Source: an uncultured Verrucomicrobia subdivision 3 bacterium (GTDB lineage Bacteria > Verrucomicrobiota > Verrucomicrobiia > Limisphaerales > UBA11358). Taken from it: a stretch of 64,000 nucleotides of DNA. Under the pieces are notes generated by a model. That model had not been told where the DNA came from and did not search any database. It was given only the letters and a program-made list of their open reading frames with translations. A program made the position numbers and the translations under genes. Position 1 is the stretch's first letter. Every line of letters begins with the position of its first letter. The stretch covers positions 21,953 through 85,952 of the forward strand of contig CAILMI010000049.1 of NCBI GenBank assembly GCA_903835255.1, written 5' to 3'. Positions 9,339-18,058 of this stretch are shown in pieces.

Positions 9339-11359
9339 GCCGGTCCCGAAACACCGCGGCCGTTTCCCCCCACCGGCACCACGCCTTCACTCTGGCGCTG
9401 GTCGGCAATCCCAATTCCGGCAAGACGACCCTCTTTAATGCCCTCACCGGCCTGCGCGCCAAGACCGCCAACTTTGCCGGGACCACCGTCGAACGAAAAG
9501 TGGGCCGGCTGCGCCTCGGGGATCAGCAGGTGGTCCTCGTGGATCTGCCCGGATTGTACAGCCTGAACAGCAGTTCCCCGGACGAACGGCTGGCCAGTGA
9601 TGTGTTGCAGGGCCGCCTGGCGGAACATCCGGCGCCGGACGCCGCCCTCGTGGTCGTGGACGCCACCAACCTGGAGCGGAATCTTTTTCTCGTCAGTCAG
9701 CTGCTGGAACTGGACTGTCCGGTCATCGTGGCCCTGAACATGATGGACATGGCCCGGCGCGATGGCATCGAGCTTGACGTGGAGCAGCTGCGCGCCGAAC
9801 TCGGCTGCGTCGTCATGCCCGTCTCGGCGCGTTCGGGCGCCGGCCTGGCGGAATTGAAGCGCGAGCTGGCGCGGTTGGTCGGCGGCGCCATGCCCGAATC
9901 CGTCGCGCACCGGAAGCCGGAGTGCGGCAATTGCTCCGGCTGTTCGTTTCAGGCCCGCTATGATTGGACGGAGGAAGTTTCCACCCGGGTCATGGACGCG
10001 GAGTCGTCGCGGCGCTCGGCCTGGACCGAAAAAATCGATGAGGTCGTCACCCATCCCGTCGCCGGCGTGGCCGTTTTTCTGATGGTCATGATGGCCCTCT
10101 TCGCCCTGATTTTCTGGGCCGCCAAAATCCCGATGGATCTGATTGACCATCTGTTTGCAACCGTTGGAACCGGGGTCACCGCGCTGCTGCCGGACGGCGA
10201 CCTTCAAAGCATGCTGGTCAATGGCGTCATCGCCGGGGTCGGCGGCATTCTTATCTTCCTCCCGCAGATCTGCATTTTATTCTTTGCCCTGTCGCTGCTC
10301 GAAGACACCGGCTACCTCGCGCGCGCCGCGTTCGTGATGGACAAGGTCATGCGTCGCTTTGGCCTGCCGGGCAAGGCGTTTGTCCCCATGCTCTCCGCCC
10401 ACGCCTGCGCCATCCCCGCCATCTTGTCCGCGCGCGTGATTGAAAACCCTCGGGACCGGCTGGTCACTATCCTCATCACGCCGCTGATGACCTGTTCCGC
10501 GCGGATTCCCGTCTACGCCATGGTCACCGCCCTGATCTTTCCGCAGTCCCCGCTCAAGGCCGCCCTGGTGTTCACCGGCGCCTATGCCATCGGCATCCTC
10601 GCCGCCCTGGGATGCGCGCTGCTGTTCAAACACACTCTCTTGCCCGGCGGGACCAAGCCGTTGATGATTGAACTTCCGCCCTACCGCCTGCCCGGACTGC
10701 GGGTGGCCCTGCTGCACACTCTGGATCGCGCAAAGATGTTCGTGAAGCAGGCCGGCACCGTCATTCTGGTCATTTCGCTGGCGCTGTGGGCCCTGTCACA
10801 TTATCCCCAGTCCGCGCCGCCCGCCCCAGCGCTGGCCCTCCAAGCCCAGGCCGCCCAACTGGATCAGGCCGGAGATGCCGCCCAGGCCGGCGCGGCGCGC
10901 GCGGCAGCCAATCGCCTGACTGCCCAGTATTCCCTCCAGCATTCCTTTGCCGGGCAGATCGGCCACGCCATCGAGCCCCTCATCCGCCCGCTGGGTTATG
11001 ACTGGCAAATCGGGATCGGGATCTTCAGTTCGTTCGCCGCCCGGGAGGTCATCGTCTCCACCCTCGCCATTGTCTACGGCGTGGGGGAGGACACCGGCGA
11101 TACCCCCCGCACCTCCCTCTACGACACGCTCCGCCGCGCCCAGCGCACGGACGGTTCCCCCGTGTTCACCACCGCCACCTGCCTGAGCCTGCTTGTCTTT
11201 TACATCCTCGCCGCGCAATGCCTCTCCACCCAGGTCGTCGTCCGGCGCGAAACGAACAGCTGGAAATGGCCGCTATTCCAGATCGCTTATATGAGCGGCC
11301 TAGCTTATGTCGCCGCCCTGCTGACGTATCAAACCCTCCGCTGGCTGGGCTGCGCGTGA
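9335..11359 (+). CDS. feoB: Ferrous iron transporter FeoB
   Basis: The 674-residue protein has an N-terminal GTPase domain with G1 GNPNSGKTT (from residue 24), the G2 thr region FAGTTVERK, G3 DLPGLYSL and G4 NMMD, then the transmembrane Gate regions (GLPGKAFVPMLSAHACAIP, FAAREVIVSTLAIVYG). A Cys-rich insert PECGNCSGCSF lies between the G domain and the membrane part. An Ala/Gln-rich loop at about 495-530 interrupts the membrane segments. It is somewhat shorter than typical FeoB (700-780) but has all core parts. It imports Fe(II) across the inner membrane with FeoA. Confidence 0.95.
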   Translation: MSRSRNTAAVSPHRHHAFTLALVGNPNSGKTTLFNALTGLRAKTANFAGTTVERKVGRLRLGDQQVVLVDLPGLYSLNSSSPDERLASDVLQGRLAEHPAPDAALVVVDATNLERNLFLVSQLLELDCPVIVALNMMDMARRDGIELDVEQLRAELGCVVMPVSARSGAGLAELKRELARLVGGAMPESVAHRKPECGNCSGCSFQARYDWTEEVSTRVMDAESSRRSAWTEKIDEVVTHPVAGVAVFLMVMMALFALIFWAAKIPMDLIDHLFATVGTGVTALLPDGDLQSMLVNGVIAGVGGILIFLPQICILFFALSLLEDTGYLARAAFVMDKVMRRFGLPGKAFVPMLSAHACAIPAILSARVIENPRDRLVTILITPLMTCSARIPVYAMVTALIFPQSPLKAALVFTGAYAIGILAALGCALLFKHTLLPGGTKPLMIELPPYRLPGLRVALLHTLDRAKMFVKQAGTVILVISLALWALSHYPQSAPPAPALALQAQAAQLDQAGDAAQAGAARAAANRLTAQYSLQHSFAGQIGHAIEPLIRPLGYDWQIGIGIFSSFAAREVIVSTLAIVYGVGEDTGDTPRTSLYDTLRRAQRTDGSPVFTTATCLSLLVFYILAAQCLSTQVVVRRETNSWKWPLFQIAYMSGLAYVAALLTYQTLRWLGCA

Positions 11360-11442
11360 AGGAACCCCGCGGGAGAGGGGGATTGGGGCCCGTCCGCAAC
11401 CTGCTTGCGCCTCCGGGTCGCGCCCGCTAGAGTTCCTGAGTT

Positions 11443-11519
11443 GCGCCTGTAGCTCAGTTGGATAGAGCATCTGCCTTCTAAGCAGGCGGTCGTGCGTTCG
11501 AATCGCGCCAGGCGCACCA
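11443..11519 (+). tRNA. tRNA-Arg (TCT)
   Basis: Acceptor gcgcctg/caggcgc, D-arm with agctcagttggatagagc, anticodon loop cttctaa with TCT at 11477-11479, T-arm with gttcgaatc and an encoded CCA end. All arms pair. Its 3' side borders the accessory DNA from 11.5 kb onward. Confidence 0.95.
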
Positions 11520-11714
11520 TATTTTATTGGAATTTCTCATTGTGATGGCCGGAAGGAGACCCGCTCTAGTCCAGTTTCTAGTCCCATTGATCGCGGGGTG
11601 ACATGGGGCGGTTGTGATGTGCGCCAAACACAAAGCAACTTGAAAACTGAATGGCCCATTTCAAGAACGAAGCGCGAACTAATTTCCAATTGAGCCACGC
11701 GAACCAATTTGAGG

Positions 11715-11966
11715 TTACAGCTGAACTTGCAATTGCTTGCTGATCACTTGCTTCGTGAGCTGGATATACATTTTCTCGGTCTGCTTTTTGTTAGGGAAGG
11801 CCACCTCGGCAATTTTCTTGAGGTCACCGTTTTCGGTGGTGATAGTGAAGAGGATGCTTTCTTTGGACAAAAACGGGATCACATTGATGCTATCATACTT
11901 TTGACCTAGGTGGATGCCGGAGACGGCCCAACAAGTAGGATTGATGTTTAACTTATTGGCACCCAT
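11715..11966 (-). CDS. Hypothetical protein, 83 residues
   Basis: Starts MGANKLNINPTCWAVSGIHL and holds FTITTENGDLKKIAEVAF and a Lys/Gln-rich C-terminal helix. I do not recognise it. Codon use is more AT-rich than in the flanking feoB, fitting acquired DNA between tRNA-Arg and the island. It stands alone; the 195 bp to the tRNA hold no other gene. Confidence 0.45.
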   Translation of the reverse strand: MGANKLNINPTCWAVSGIHLGQKYDSINVIPFLSKESILFTITTENGDLKKIAEVAFPNKKQTEKMYIQLTKQVISKQLQVQL

Positions 11967-12190
11967 AGCAATTGACTAATCAGCTAAAGAATAGCTTTTA
12001 GATCAACGAATCCAAGACGTAGGTGGCGGGTCGCTGGTTACATGGTTATAAACCGCCCGGCGTGAGCGGAATGAAGTGCGAACTAATTTTGTCTTTCGAG
12101 TGCCATCGAATTGCAAAAAGTATTCATTTTCACCGCCCGTGGAAAATCCCAAAACGATTTTCATTTTCAAAAAAGCCGGGGGTGCAGGAT

Positions 12191-12219
12191 TTGACAGATG
12201 TTCACACTGGTGTTAACCT
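12191..12219 (+). promoter_or_regulatory. Promoter of the toxin-antitoxin pair
   Basis: TTGACA (12191-12196), exactly 17 bp, then TAACCT (12214-12219). Transcription would start near 12226, which is the A of the toxin ATG. The transcript would then be leaderless or nearly so. Confidence 0.6.
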
Positions 12220-12225
12220 GCCCCG

Positions 12226-12573
12226 ATGCTGGAAGTCCAATTTTACCGGACCGTCGCCGGTGCCTGTCCGGTGGAGAAATTCTTGGATTCGCTGAACGCC
12301 AAGCAGGCGCAAAAGGTATTATGGGTGCTACGCGCCGTGCAAGAATTGCCGCGTGTGCCGCAGCAGTATTTCAAGAAACTGGAAGGCCGGGATGATTTAT
12401 GGGAAGTGCGGGCCGAATTTGGCGGTGACGCCTTCCGGCTGTTGGGCTTTTGGGATGCCGGACGGCTGATTATTTTGACGAATGGCTTTGCGAAGAAAAC
12501 GCAGAAGACCCCGGAGCGGGAAATGGCTCTGGCCGAACAACGCAAACGCGACTATTTGAGCCGAAAGAAATGA
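12226..12573 (+). CDS. HigB/Gp49-like (RelE-superfamily) toxin
   Basis: A 115-residue protein of the phage-derived Gp49-like (HigB) family: [20 protein letters not shown], then [33 protein letters not shown] and [20 protein letters not shown]. These match the RelE-like fold with a Lys/Arg-rich active region. Family members act as ribosome-dependent mRNA endonucleases. The antitoxin start overlaps its stop by ATGA. Toxin-first order is typical of higBA. Confidence 0.85.
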   Translation: MLEVQFYRTVAGACPVEKFLDSLNAKQAQKVLWVLRAVQELPRVPQQYFKKLEGRDDLWEVRAEFGGDAFRLLGFWDAGRLIILTNGFAKKTQKTPEREMALAEQRKRDYLSRKK

Positions 12574-12860
12574 CTATGAAAAACGACGTGGAAAAATACA
12601 TTGGAAAACGCAAAACGGCTGACAAGGCCTTTGCGAAAGACTTTGACGCGGGCTATGAGGATTTCAAAATCGGCGTAATGCTGCGGCAGGCACGCGAAGA
12701 AGCAGGCGTAACCCAGGAAGCGCTGGCGAAGATCACGAAGACCAAAAAATCCGCCATTTCGCGGCTGGAAAATCACGCCGAAGACGTCCGGCTGTCCACC
12801 GTGGGCCGAGTGGCGCGGGCATTGGGCAAAGTCGTGCGGATTGAACTTGTAGAAGTGTAA
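12570..12860 (+). CDS. XRE-family antitoxin (HigA-like)
   Basis: Ninety-six residues from ATG 12570, overlapping the toxin stop; ATG 12576 is an equally possible start. A helix-turn-helix lies at about residues 40-75: [19 protein letters not shown] followed by [16 protein letters not shown]. The C-terminal [17 protein letters not shown] is the usual antitoxin tail. It should neutralise the preceding toxin and repress the promoter at 12191-12219. Confidence 0.87.
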   Translation: MTMKNDVEKYIGKRKTADKAFAKDFDAGYEDFKIGVMLRQAREEAGVTQEALAKITKTKKSAISRLENHAEDVRLSTVGRVARALGKVVRIELVEV

Positions 12861-12862
12861 AC

Positions 12863-14281
12863 GGCGGCTGAAAAGTGCGGTGGGGGTCATGTGTGTGACG
12901 GGGCGGTTCAAAAGTGCGGCATCTTCATTAACAATGAAGCATGTATCGCAATATGAATGACTGGACCGAGATTCGCAGAAGAGTGTTGGTGGAGGGCGTT
13001 AGCCGGCGGCAGATTCTCCGGGAGACGGGGATGCACCGGCAGACGTTGAAGAAGATATTGGAACACAGCGAGCCGCCGGGTTACCGGCAACAAAAGCCGC
13101 GACCGCGGAAGAAGCTGGGGGCGTTTCTGGAACGGATCAAACAGATTTTGAAGGATGATCAGGCCATGCCGCGCAAGCAGCGGCACACGGCCAAACGGAT
13201 TTGGGAACGGCTGCGGGAGGATGGCTTCACGGGCAGCTATACCGTGGTCAAGGATGCGGTGCGGGAACTGACCCAGAAGACTCAGGAGGTGTTCGTGCCA
13301 TTGCTGCATCGGCCCGGCGAGGCGCAGGTGGATTTCGGCCACGCGCTGGCCAACGTGAATGGTCAGTTGCGCAAGGTGGCGTTCTTCGTGATGGCCTTCG
13401 AGCGCGAATGCACGGAGACGTTCTGGGAAGGCCATGTGCGGGCGTTCGAGTTTTTCAAGGGGGTGCCCACGCGGATCACCTACGACAACACGAAGGTGGC
13501 GGTGAGTAAGATTTTGGGCAAGGAGCGGCGACTGACGCAGGGGTTTCTTCAACTCAAAAGCCATTACCTATTCCAACATCACTTCTGCCGGGTGGCGCGT
13601 GGCAACGAAAAGGGCGTGGTGGAAGGCCAGGTGAAGTTCACGCGGCTCAATTACTTCGTGCCGGTGCCGCTGGCCGGCGACATCGCCGAACTCAACGGTC
13701 GGCTATATCAACGCTGCCAGGACGATCAGCAGCGGCGATTGCGTGGACAGACGGGCCCCAAAGCCGAGTTGCTGTTAGCGGATCAAAAAGCTTTTCTGTC
13801 GCTGCCGACCACCCCGTTCGAAGCCTGCCGCAAGTTTTCAACGACGGCCAGTTCGTTGTCGCTGGTGCGGTTTGACGGGAATGATTACTCCGTGCCGGTG
13901 CGCTGGGCGCACCATCCCATCGTGGCCAAGGGTTACTTTGACCGCGTCGTCTTGTGTGGCGATGGCAATGAAGTCGCCCGGCATGCACGGATCTGGGAGG
14001 ACGAGCAGGTCAGCTTTGAACCACTGTATTATCTGGCGTTACTGGAGACCAAGCCGGGCGCATTTGATCATGCCCGGCCGCTGATGGGGTGGACGTTGCC
14101 AGAGTGTTTTGCGCTGTTGCGCCGCCGACTGGAGGCGGAGCGGGACGGCGACGGCACGCGGGAGTATATCAAGGTGCTCCGGTTGCTGGAGAAGCATTCC
14201 TTGTCCCAGTTAAGGCGGGCAGTGGAACAGGCACTGGCGGTTGGAGCCATCACCCGCGATGCCGTGGCCCAGTTCCTTTAA
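12863..14281 (+). mobile_element. IS21-family element, 3'-truncated
   Basis: Upstream of the transposase, the motif 'aaaagtgcgg' occurs twice (near 12871 and 12908), like the multiple terminal repeats of IS21 elements. The element carries the istA-like gene only. No istB ATPase gene follows, and unrelated DNA with the island end begins within 100 bp. The right boundary is uncertain. Confidence 0.65.
12941..14281 (+). CDS. IS21-family transposase IstA, C-terminally short
   Basis: The 446 residues begin with an HTH (SRRQILRETGMHRQTLKKIL), followed by the integrase catalytic core: GEAQVDFGHA with the first Asp, GVPTRITYDNTKVAV with the second, and GNEKGVVEGQVKFTRLN with the catalytic Glu. The beta-barrel domain follows (RFDGNDYSVPVRWAHH). 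IstA proteins usually run about 500 residues; here the tail after AITRDAVAQFL is missing. Without IstB the element is probably not autonomous. Confidence 0.88.
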   Translation: MYRNMNDWTEIRRRVLVEGVSRRQILRETGMHRQTLKKILEHSEPPGYRQQKPRPRKKLGAFLERIKQILKDDQAMPRKQRHTAKRIWERLREDGFTGSYTVVKDAVRELTQKTQEVFVPLLHRPGEAQVDFGHALANVNGQLRKVAFFVMAFERECTETFWEGHVRAFEFFKGVPTRITYDNTKVAVSKILGKERRLTQGFLQLKSHYLFQHHFCRVARGNEKGVVEGQVKFTRLNYFVPVPLAGDIAELNGRLYQRCQDDQQRRLRGQTGPKAELLLADQKAFLSLPTTPFEACRKFSTTASSLSLVRFDGNDYSVPVRWAHHPIVAKGYFDRVVLCGDGNEVARHARIWEDEQVSFEPLYYLALLETKPGAFDHARPLMGWTLPECFALLRRRLEAERDGDGTREYIKVLRLLEKHSLSQLRRAVEQALAVGAITRDAVAQFL

Positions 14282-14310
14282 AGCGAAGTTCAAACGAATC
14301 CAAACGCTTT

Positions 14311-14332
14311 ACTGGCAGTTTCACTGGCAGTG
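14311..14332. repeat. Variant arm-type repeat outside the island end
   Basis: actggcagtttcactggcagtg resembles the doubled ttcactggcac motif found inside both island ends, with g for c in each unit. It lies 46 bp outside the left direct repeat. Confidence 0.5.
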
Positions 14333-14377
14333 ACCACCTGCCGCCTCATAAAGCATTGATGCACAAGCATCAAAGAC

Positions 14378-14401
14378 TGGAGGCGAGGGTCGGAATCGAA
14401 C
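14378..14401. repeat. attL: duplicate of the tRNA-Cys 3' end
   Basis: The 24 bases here are identical to 37613-37636, the CCA end, acceptor and T-arm of tRNA-Cys(GCA) read on the minus strand. Identity ends at 14402. This is the expected copy left by site-specific integration in a tRNA gene. Confidence 0.88.
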
Positions 14402-14580
14402 GGGGTCAGGGGATTTTTTCAAAATCCACTACTCCGCAATTACCACCCCACCACCAGAGGCGAACAGCCTCATAACTAACGAACGCCAATAGAATCAGGC
14501 ATTTCTGCACTTCTGTCAAGCACCCGCCATTACGCACCAAATACCAATCAACTACTCACCAATTACTCATTTATCGCCCA

Positions 14581-14605
14581 TTCACTGGCACTTTCACTGG
14601 CACTG
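14581..14605. repeat. Left arm-type repeat of the island
   Basis: Two tandem units of ttcactggcac. The 25-bp sequence is identical to 37542-37566 at the other end. The rest of the 356-bp stretch 14282-14637 holds the att site and a small palindrome (gaggcgaacagcctc, about 14456) but no gene. Confidence 0.7.
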
Positions 14606-14637
14606 AATTCGACAAATTTGCAACCGCAAGGCTTACG

Positions 14638-16065
14638 TCACGCGCGGATTTTTTCAATCTTCCACCCATTCGTTGCAAGCGCCGAAATTTGAGCATCAGC
14701 AATGTGTTCGGTGGAAATCGCCAAACACAACAAGTGGCTGGGACGACTCATGCCGACGAATACTCTTTTGCAATGGCCTCTTGCTGAATCTCTCATTTGA
14801 CTGCCGTGTTGTGCTGCCGTCAAAACGGGCAAAAGCTCCTTGAGATCGTGCTGTCTGGCAAACGTCTCAACCACGAGTGTCGCGGCGTGAGTTTCGCCCT
14901 TAACCCCGTGAATTGAATCGAAGCGGATTGGCAGCGAAACATCGCCTGCGCGATGAAGATAAATGCCTTCAGTTTGGATCGCGGATTTTGCCTCTCTTGC
15001 TGGCATTGCGCCGGCGCAATTCTCCCATGCGAGGAAGTTCAAAACCTCTTGCGGAGGCTTTGAGAATCCAAAAAGGATCAAGAACTCTTTCATGCAGGCA
15101 GTCCACTTGTGTTCGTCCAGTGTGTTCACTGGATTGAGCAATTGCCAAATAAGTTTTTGAAACGCACTGAAGCATCCGTTTTGCATGACAGCTTGATGCA
15201 GCGTCGTCTTCGTTCGCGGCAGGGTTTCTGCTTCATTGGGAAGTGTGCGACGCAGTAGAGCCAAAACACCGGAAATTGCCAAATTGTAAGGTTCAGCGCC
15301 CGTTCCGGTTTCCGCCCATTTTTTGCGGGACTCGACAATGTAGCCCAAAAAAGTATCAGGCGTTGGGGGCTTGGCGGCCCTTGGGGAAACGTAATAGTTT
15401 CCATAGTCACCCAGAAAAGCCGGGAAATTGTCTTTGGTATGTTGCGCGGCATTCACCCGGTTGCCTACAACACAAACAGGTTTTTCTTTCAGGATTTCAG
15501 GATGCACTGTTTTAAGAACCAGATTCCCAAATGATGGAACGACGCGGCCCACAGCCGCACGGTCAAAAACGAAAACAGTGTTCTCTAAATCCGGTAATCC
15601 AGGGTTTCCGACAAGGGTCTGCGGCTCGACTGCCGTGAGCCGACTTGTAAAAGCCGCGATGGAACTGCCAAAACGGTGGGTGCCATTTAGAAAAAGAGTT
15701 TTTCTCCTACCAAACAGAGATTGTCCGCCATCGGAGTCTGAATCAAAATCGAAAATGGCCTGATTCTTATCGCCGAACCGTTGGAATATGCAGCCATCAG
15801 CCCCAAATATCGCTTCAATCACGCTGTCTTGCATCCGTGAAGTATCCTGAAGCTCATCAATAAACACCCACGGAAAACGTCGGCGCAATGCTGGAGCAAC
15901 ATACGGGACTTTGAACAGGCACGCTTCGGCAAACGCAAACATGTCATCGTAACGAAAGTAGCCTTCGGCTCGAAGCAATTGCTTGACGGCTATTAAAGCC
16001 TGGCCGGTTGCAGAGGATTCACTTGGGAAACGCGTTTTTCCAACCCCATCGTGAGTCACTCCCAT
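14638..16065 (-). pseudogene. UvrD-like helicase (GajB-like), N-terminus missing
   Basis: The 475-residue frame has helicase motif II FIDELQDTS, motif III QRFGDKNQAIF, the region LFLNGTHRFG (motif IV-like), motif V IHGVKGETHAATLVVET and motif VI RVFVGMSRP. Walker A and motif Ia, expected in the first 120-150 residues, are absent. The frame emerges near 16045-16065 from a truncated signal-peptide gene. It resembles the SF1 helicases that partner OLD-family nucleases in Gabija defence (GajB); no gajA-like gene is present. Probably non-functional. Confidence 0.72.
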
Positions 16066-16162
16066 GTGTGCGCCGTCGATTGGTCTCGGCAGCGCGTGAA
16101 GGAGTCTGTAGCACAGCGACGAGCGTTAGTGAGATGGCGAGTGTGATGGTTCGATAATTCAT
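16019..16162 (-). pseudogene. 5' fragment of an exported-protein gene
   Basis: ATG 16162 overlaps the SCO1-like stop (ATGA). The first 26 residues, MNYRTITLAISLTLVAVLQT then PSRAAE, are a clear signal peptide. Then the sequence enters the out-of-frame start of the helicase fragment and stops at 16019. The original third gene of the SCO1 operon has therefore been cut by a junction at roughly 16050-16085. Confidence 0.6.
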
Positions 16163-16875
16163 TTTGTGTTGTTAGGTTTGCGAAGTTTTTCGATTTGAGT
16201 GAGGACGTCGCTGACAACTCCACGATTGAGCCCGTTGAACGAGGCGAAGACGCTTCCTTTCTGATCAACGAGCATGATCCGATCCGTGTTCGTGAAGCCG
16301 CCCGGAATGAGGTCTTCCAATTCGGGAGATTTGGGGATGAAGCTGGTTTCAATGAGGTCATACAGTTCCGGTTTGTTACCGGTCAGGAATAGCCAGCGAT
16401 TGGTGTCTGCGTGGAAGCTGTCGGCAAACTTCGCCAGCACGGAAGGTGTGTCCGTGCGCGGGTCAACAGTCAGGGAGAGCAGTTGCACGTCGGCCCAGTC
16501 GGCGACAAGGCGCTGAATTTCCTCCATGCGGTCATTAACGGCGCGACAGCTCAACAAGCAACTCGTGAAGACAAAGTTGACGACCAGAATCCTGCCAGCC
16601 AATTCAGCCTGCGTGACCGAACGCCCACTGCGATCCGTGAGGTTGAACGCGACCAACTGGCGCGGTGTGTCCAGATGCCCAGGCGGAAGCGCCGCCTTTT
16701 TCCGGCTTCCTGAGAAAAAGGCAAGGACTACGGTCACGCTGGCGAAGGCGAGACCGAGGCAAATCGCACCGATCAGTTCCCGCCGTGTCAGACTTGTGCT
16801 CTCGTCCGGCACGGCGGGATTGCTGTTCGCCTCAACGCTGTTTTGCTTTTCGGGATTTGACGAGCTTGGCTTCAT
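16159..16875 (-). CDS. SCO1/SenC-family protein, membrane-anchored
   Basis: From ATG 16875 the product has 238 residues (GTG/ATG at 16890 is an alternative). One membrane anchor (ELIGAICLGLAFASVTVVLA) precedes a thioredoxin-like domain with the SCO motif CxxxC in VFTSCLLSCRAVND. SCO proteins handle copper or thiol exchange in oxidase assembly. The conserved copper-ligand His, usually in a THSDR-like context, is Asn here (GFTNTDRIMLVD). The start lies inside the preceding HMA gene by about 44 bp. The role in this operon may be redox rather than copper delivery. Confidence 0.85.
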   Translation of the reverse strand: MKPSSSNPEKQNSVEANSNPAVPDESTSLTRRELIGAICLGLAFASVTVVLAFFSGSRKKAALPPGHLDTPRQLVAFNLTDRSGRSVTQAELAGRILVVNFVFTSCLLSCRAVNDRMEEIQRLVADWADVQLLSLTVDPRTDTPSVLAKFADSFHADTNRWLFLTGNKPELYDLIETSFIPKSPELEDLIPGGFTNTDRIMLVDQKGSVFASFNGLNRGVVSDVLTQIEKLRKPNNTK

Positions 16876-17152
16876 AACCGGCGTCAACAATCACCTTTTT
16901 CAAGCCAGCGGTCGAAACGCGATTCGTATCGTAGGCCACGACCGCGAGTTTATTGCTGAAAGCAACGTCGGCGGTCACGACCCTGGGCGTCCGCCTTAAC
17001 TCGGAAGCGATGCCGTGTGCACAGCCGTCGCAACTCATGCCAGTGATGGTGAACCGGTTCGTCGCGTTGGCCGTGATGTTGGAATTGTCTTGCGCTCGCG
17101 TCGTGATGACGACGCAGGCGAATATGAAGATAAGGGCGAGTTTTGTTTTCAT
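16832..17152 (-). CDS. MerP-like periplasmic heavy-metal-associated protein
   Basis: The 106-residue product has a signal peptide (MKTKLALIFIFACVVITTRA) and one HMA domain with the metal motif GMSCDGC (C41, C44), followed by the typical AVVAYDTNRVSTAGLKKVIV and DAGYEA. HMA domains bind soft metals such as Cu(I), Zn(II) or Hg(II) by the two cysteines. Export suggests a periplasmic carrier. ATG 17152 fits the signal peptide. It overlaps the SCO1-like gene downstream. Confidence 0.87.
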   Translation of the reverse strand: MKTKLALIFIFACVVITTRAQDNSNITANATNRFTITGMSCDGCAHGIASELRRTPRVVTADVAFSNKLAVVAYDTNRVSTAGLKKVIVDAGYEAKLVKSRKAKQR

Positions 17153-17183
17153 TGCTTCAGGTGGGATAGCGCTTTTATCCGCT

Positions 17184-18044
17184 CTATTTCGTCTTCGCTT
17201 GCGCGATGGCCTGTTTGAACCTCTCGACCAGCGGCGCGTGCATCGTGTTAAGCATGTCCACCGCCACCTTGTCGGCGGTGCGGGGGTTTCCGCCACCAGG
17301 GAACGGCGGTTGCGGATCGTATTCGCCGAGTAACTGCACTCCCTTCGCGTAGAAGTCGCCGCGATAACGGCGGACGAGTTCCAAGCCCAGGTCCAGGCCG
17401 GCACTCACACCGGCGGCGGTCACGCGATCCGTGCCGTCGAATACTACGCGCTCGGCAACAGGCGTCGCGCCTACCTCTTTCAGCACGTCGAGCATCTGCC
17501 AGTGGCTGGTGGCACGTCTGCCTTTCAAGAGTCCGGCCGCGCCCAGCACCAGCGAGCCGGTGCAGACGCTGCCGACGAGCTTGGTTTTAGCGGCGCGGCT
17601 TTGGAGAAACTTGATTGTGTCTTTGTCCTCAATGGCGGCGAACGTGCCGGTCAACCCGCCGGGGACGAGCAGCAAGTCGAGTTGCTCCGGGCAATCAGCG
17701 AACGTGAGATGCGGTTTGACGCAAAACCCACCTTTGCTCGCGCCTTCGCATGGCACAAGATCGAGGGTCTTGGCAACGAAGCGCACGGTCGCCCCCATCA
17801 TGCCGGCGAGTGCATAGTGCGGTCCGAGCGCATCGAGGGCGGTGAATTCGGGATAGACGAGAATCGCAATCTGCTCGCTACCCATCTGCAATTGTTGTTG
17901 CGGGTGAACGTGCAGCGGCGCGTTGGTCCTCGATGTCGCGGGGGCTTCGGCCGCCGCCAACATCTGAGGTGCGATTGCGCCGGTTGCCGAGGCGAGCGCC
18001 ATGAGGCGCAGCATTTCGCGCCGAGAGAGGGTGTCGTTATTCAT
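17184..18044 (-). CDS. DJ-1/PfpI-family protein with Tat-type leader
   Basis: From ATG 18044, 286 residues. The leader LSRREMLRLMALASATGAIA has a twin-arginine motif. Residues 55-240 are a DJ-1/PfpI domain of the isonitrile-hydratase/AraC-N-terminal kind: QIAILVYPEFTALDALGP, LLLVPGG and nucleophile C161 in VGSVCTGSLVLGAAGLL, then ATSHWQMLD. Family members include cysteine hydratases, but substrates vary. A Tat-exported DJ-1 protein beside HMA and SCO proteins is uncommon as far as I know. Confidence 0.82.
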   Translation of the reverse strand: MNNDTLSRREMLRLMALASATGAIAPQMLAAAEAPATSRTNAPLHVHPQQQLQMGSEQIAILVYPEFTALDALGPHYALAGMMGATVRFVAKTLDLVPCEGASKGGFCVKPHLTFADCPEQLDLLLVPGGLTGTFAAIEDKDTIKFLQSRAAKTKLVGSVCTGSLVLGAAGLLKGRRATSHWQMLDVLKEVGATPVAERVVFDGTDRVTAAGVSAGLDLGLELVRRYRGDFYAKGVQLLGEYDPQPPFPGGGNPRTADKVAVDMLNTMHAPLVERFKQAIAQAKTK

Positions 18045-18058
18045 GAGTTTGTTGGTTG

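Noticed and set aside
14402..14460. tRNA-like hairpin (minus strand ggatt-ttgaaaa-aatcc, GAA in the anticodon place) next to attL
   Set aside because: The D- and T-arms do not pair and no 5' acceptor strand matches the 3' end, so I do not call a tRNA; it may be an att-linked remnant or chance.
14638..16065. Complete Gabija system
   Set aside because: No GajA-like OLD nuclease is present and the helicase lacks its Walker A region.
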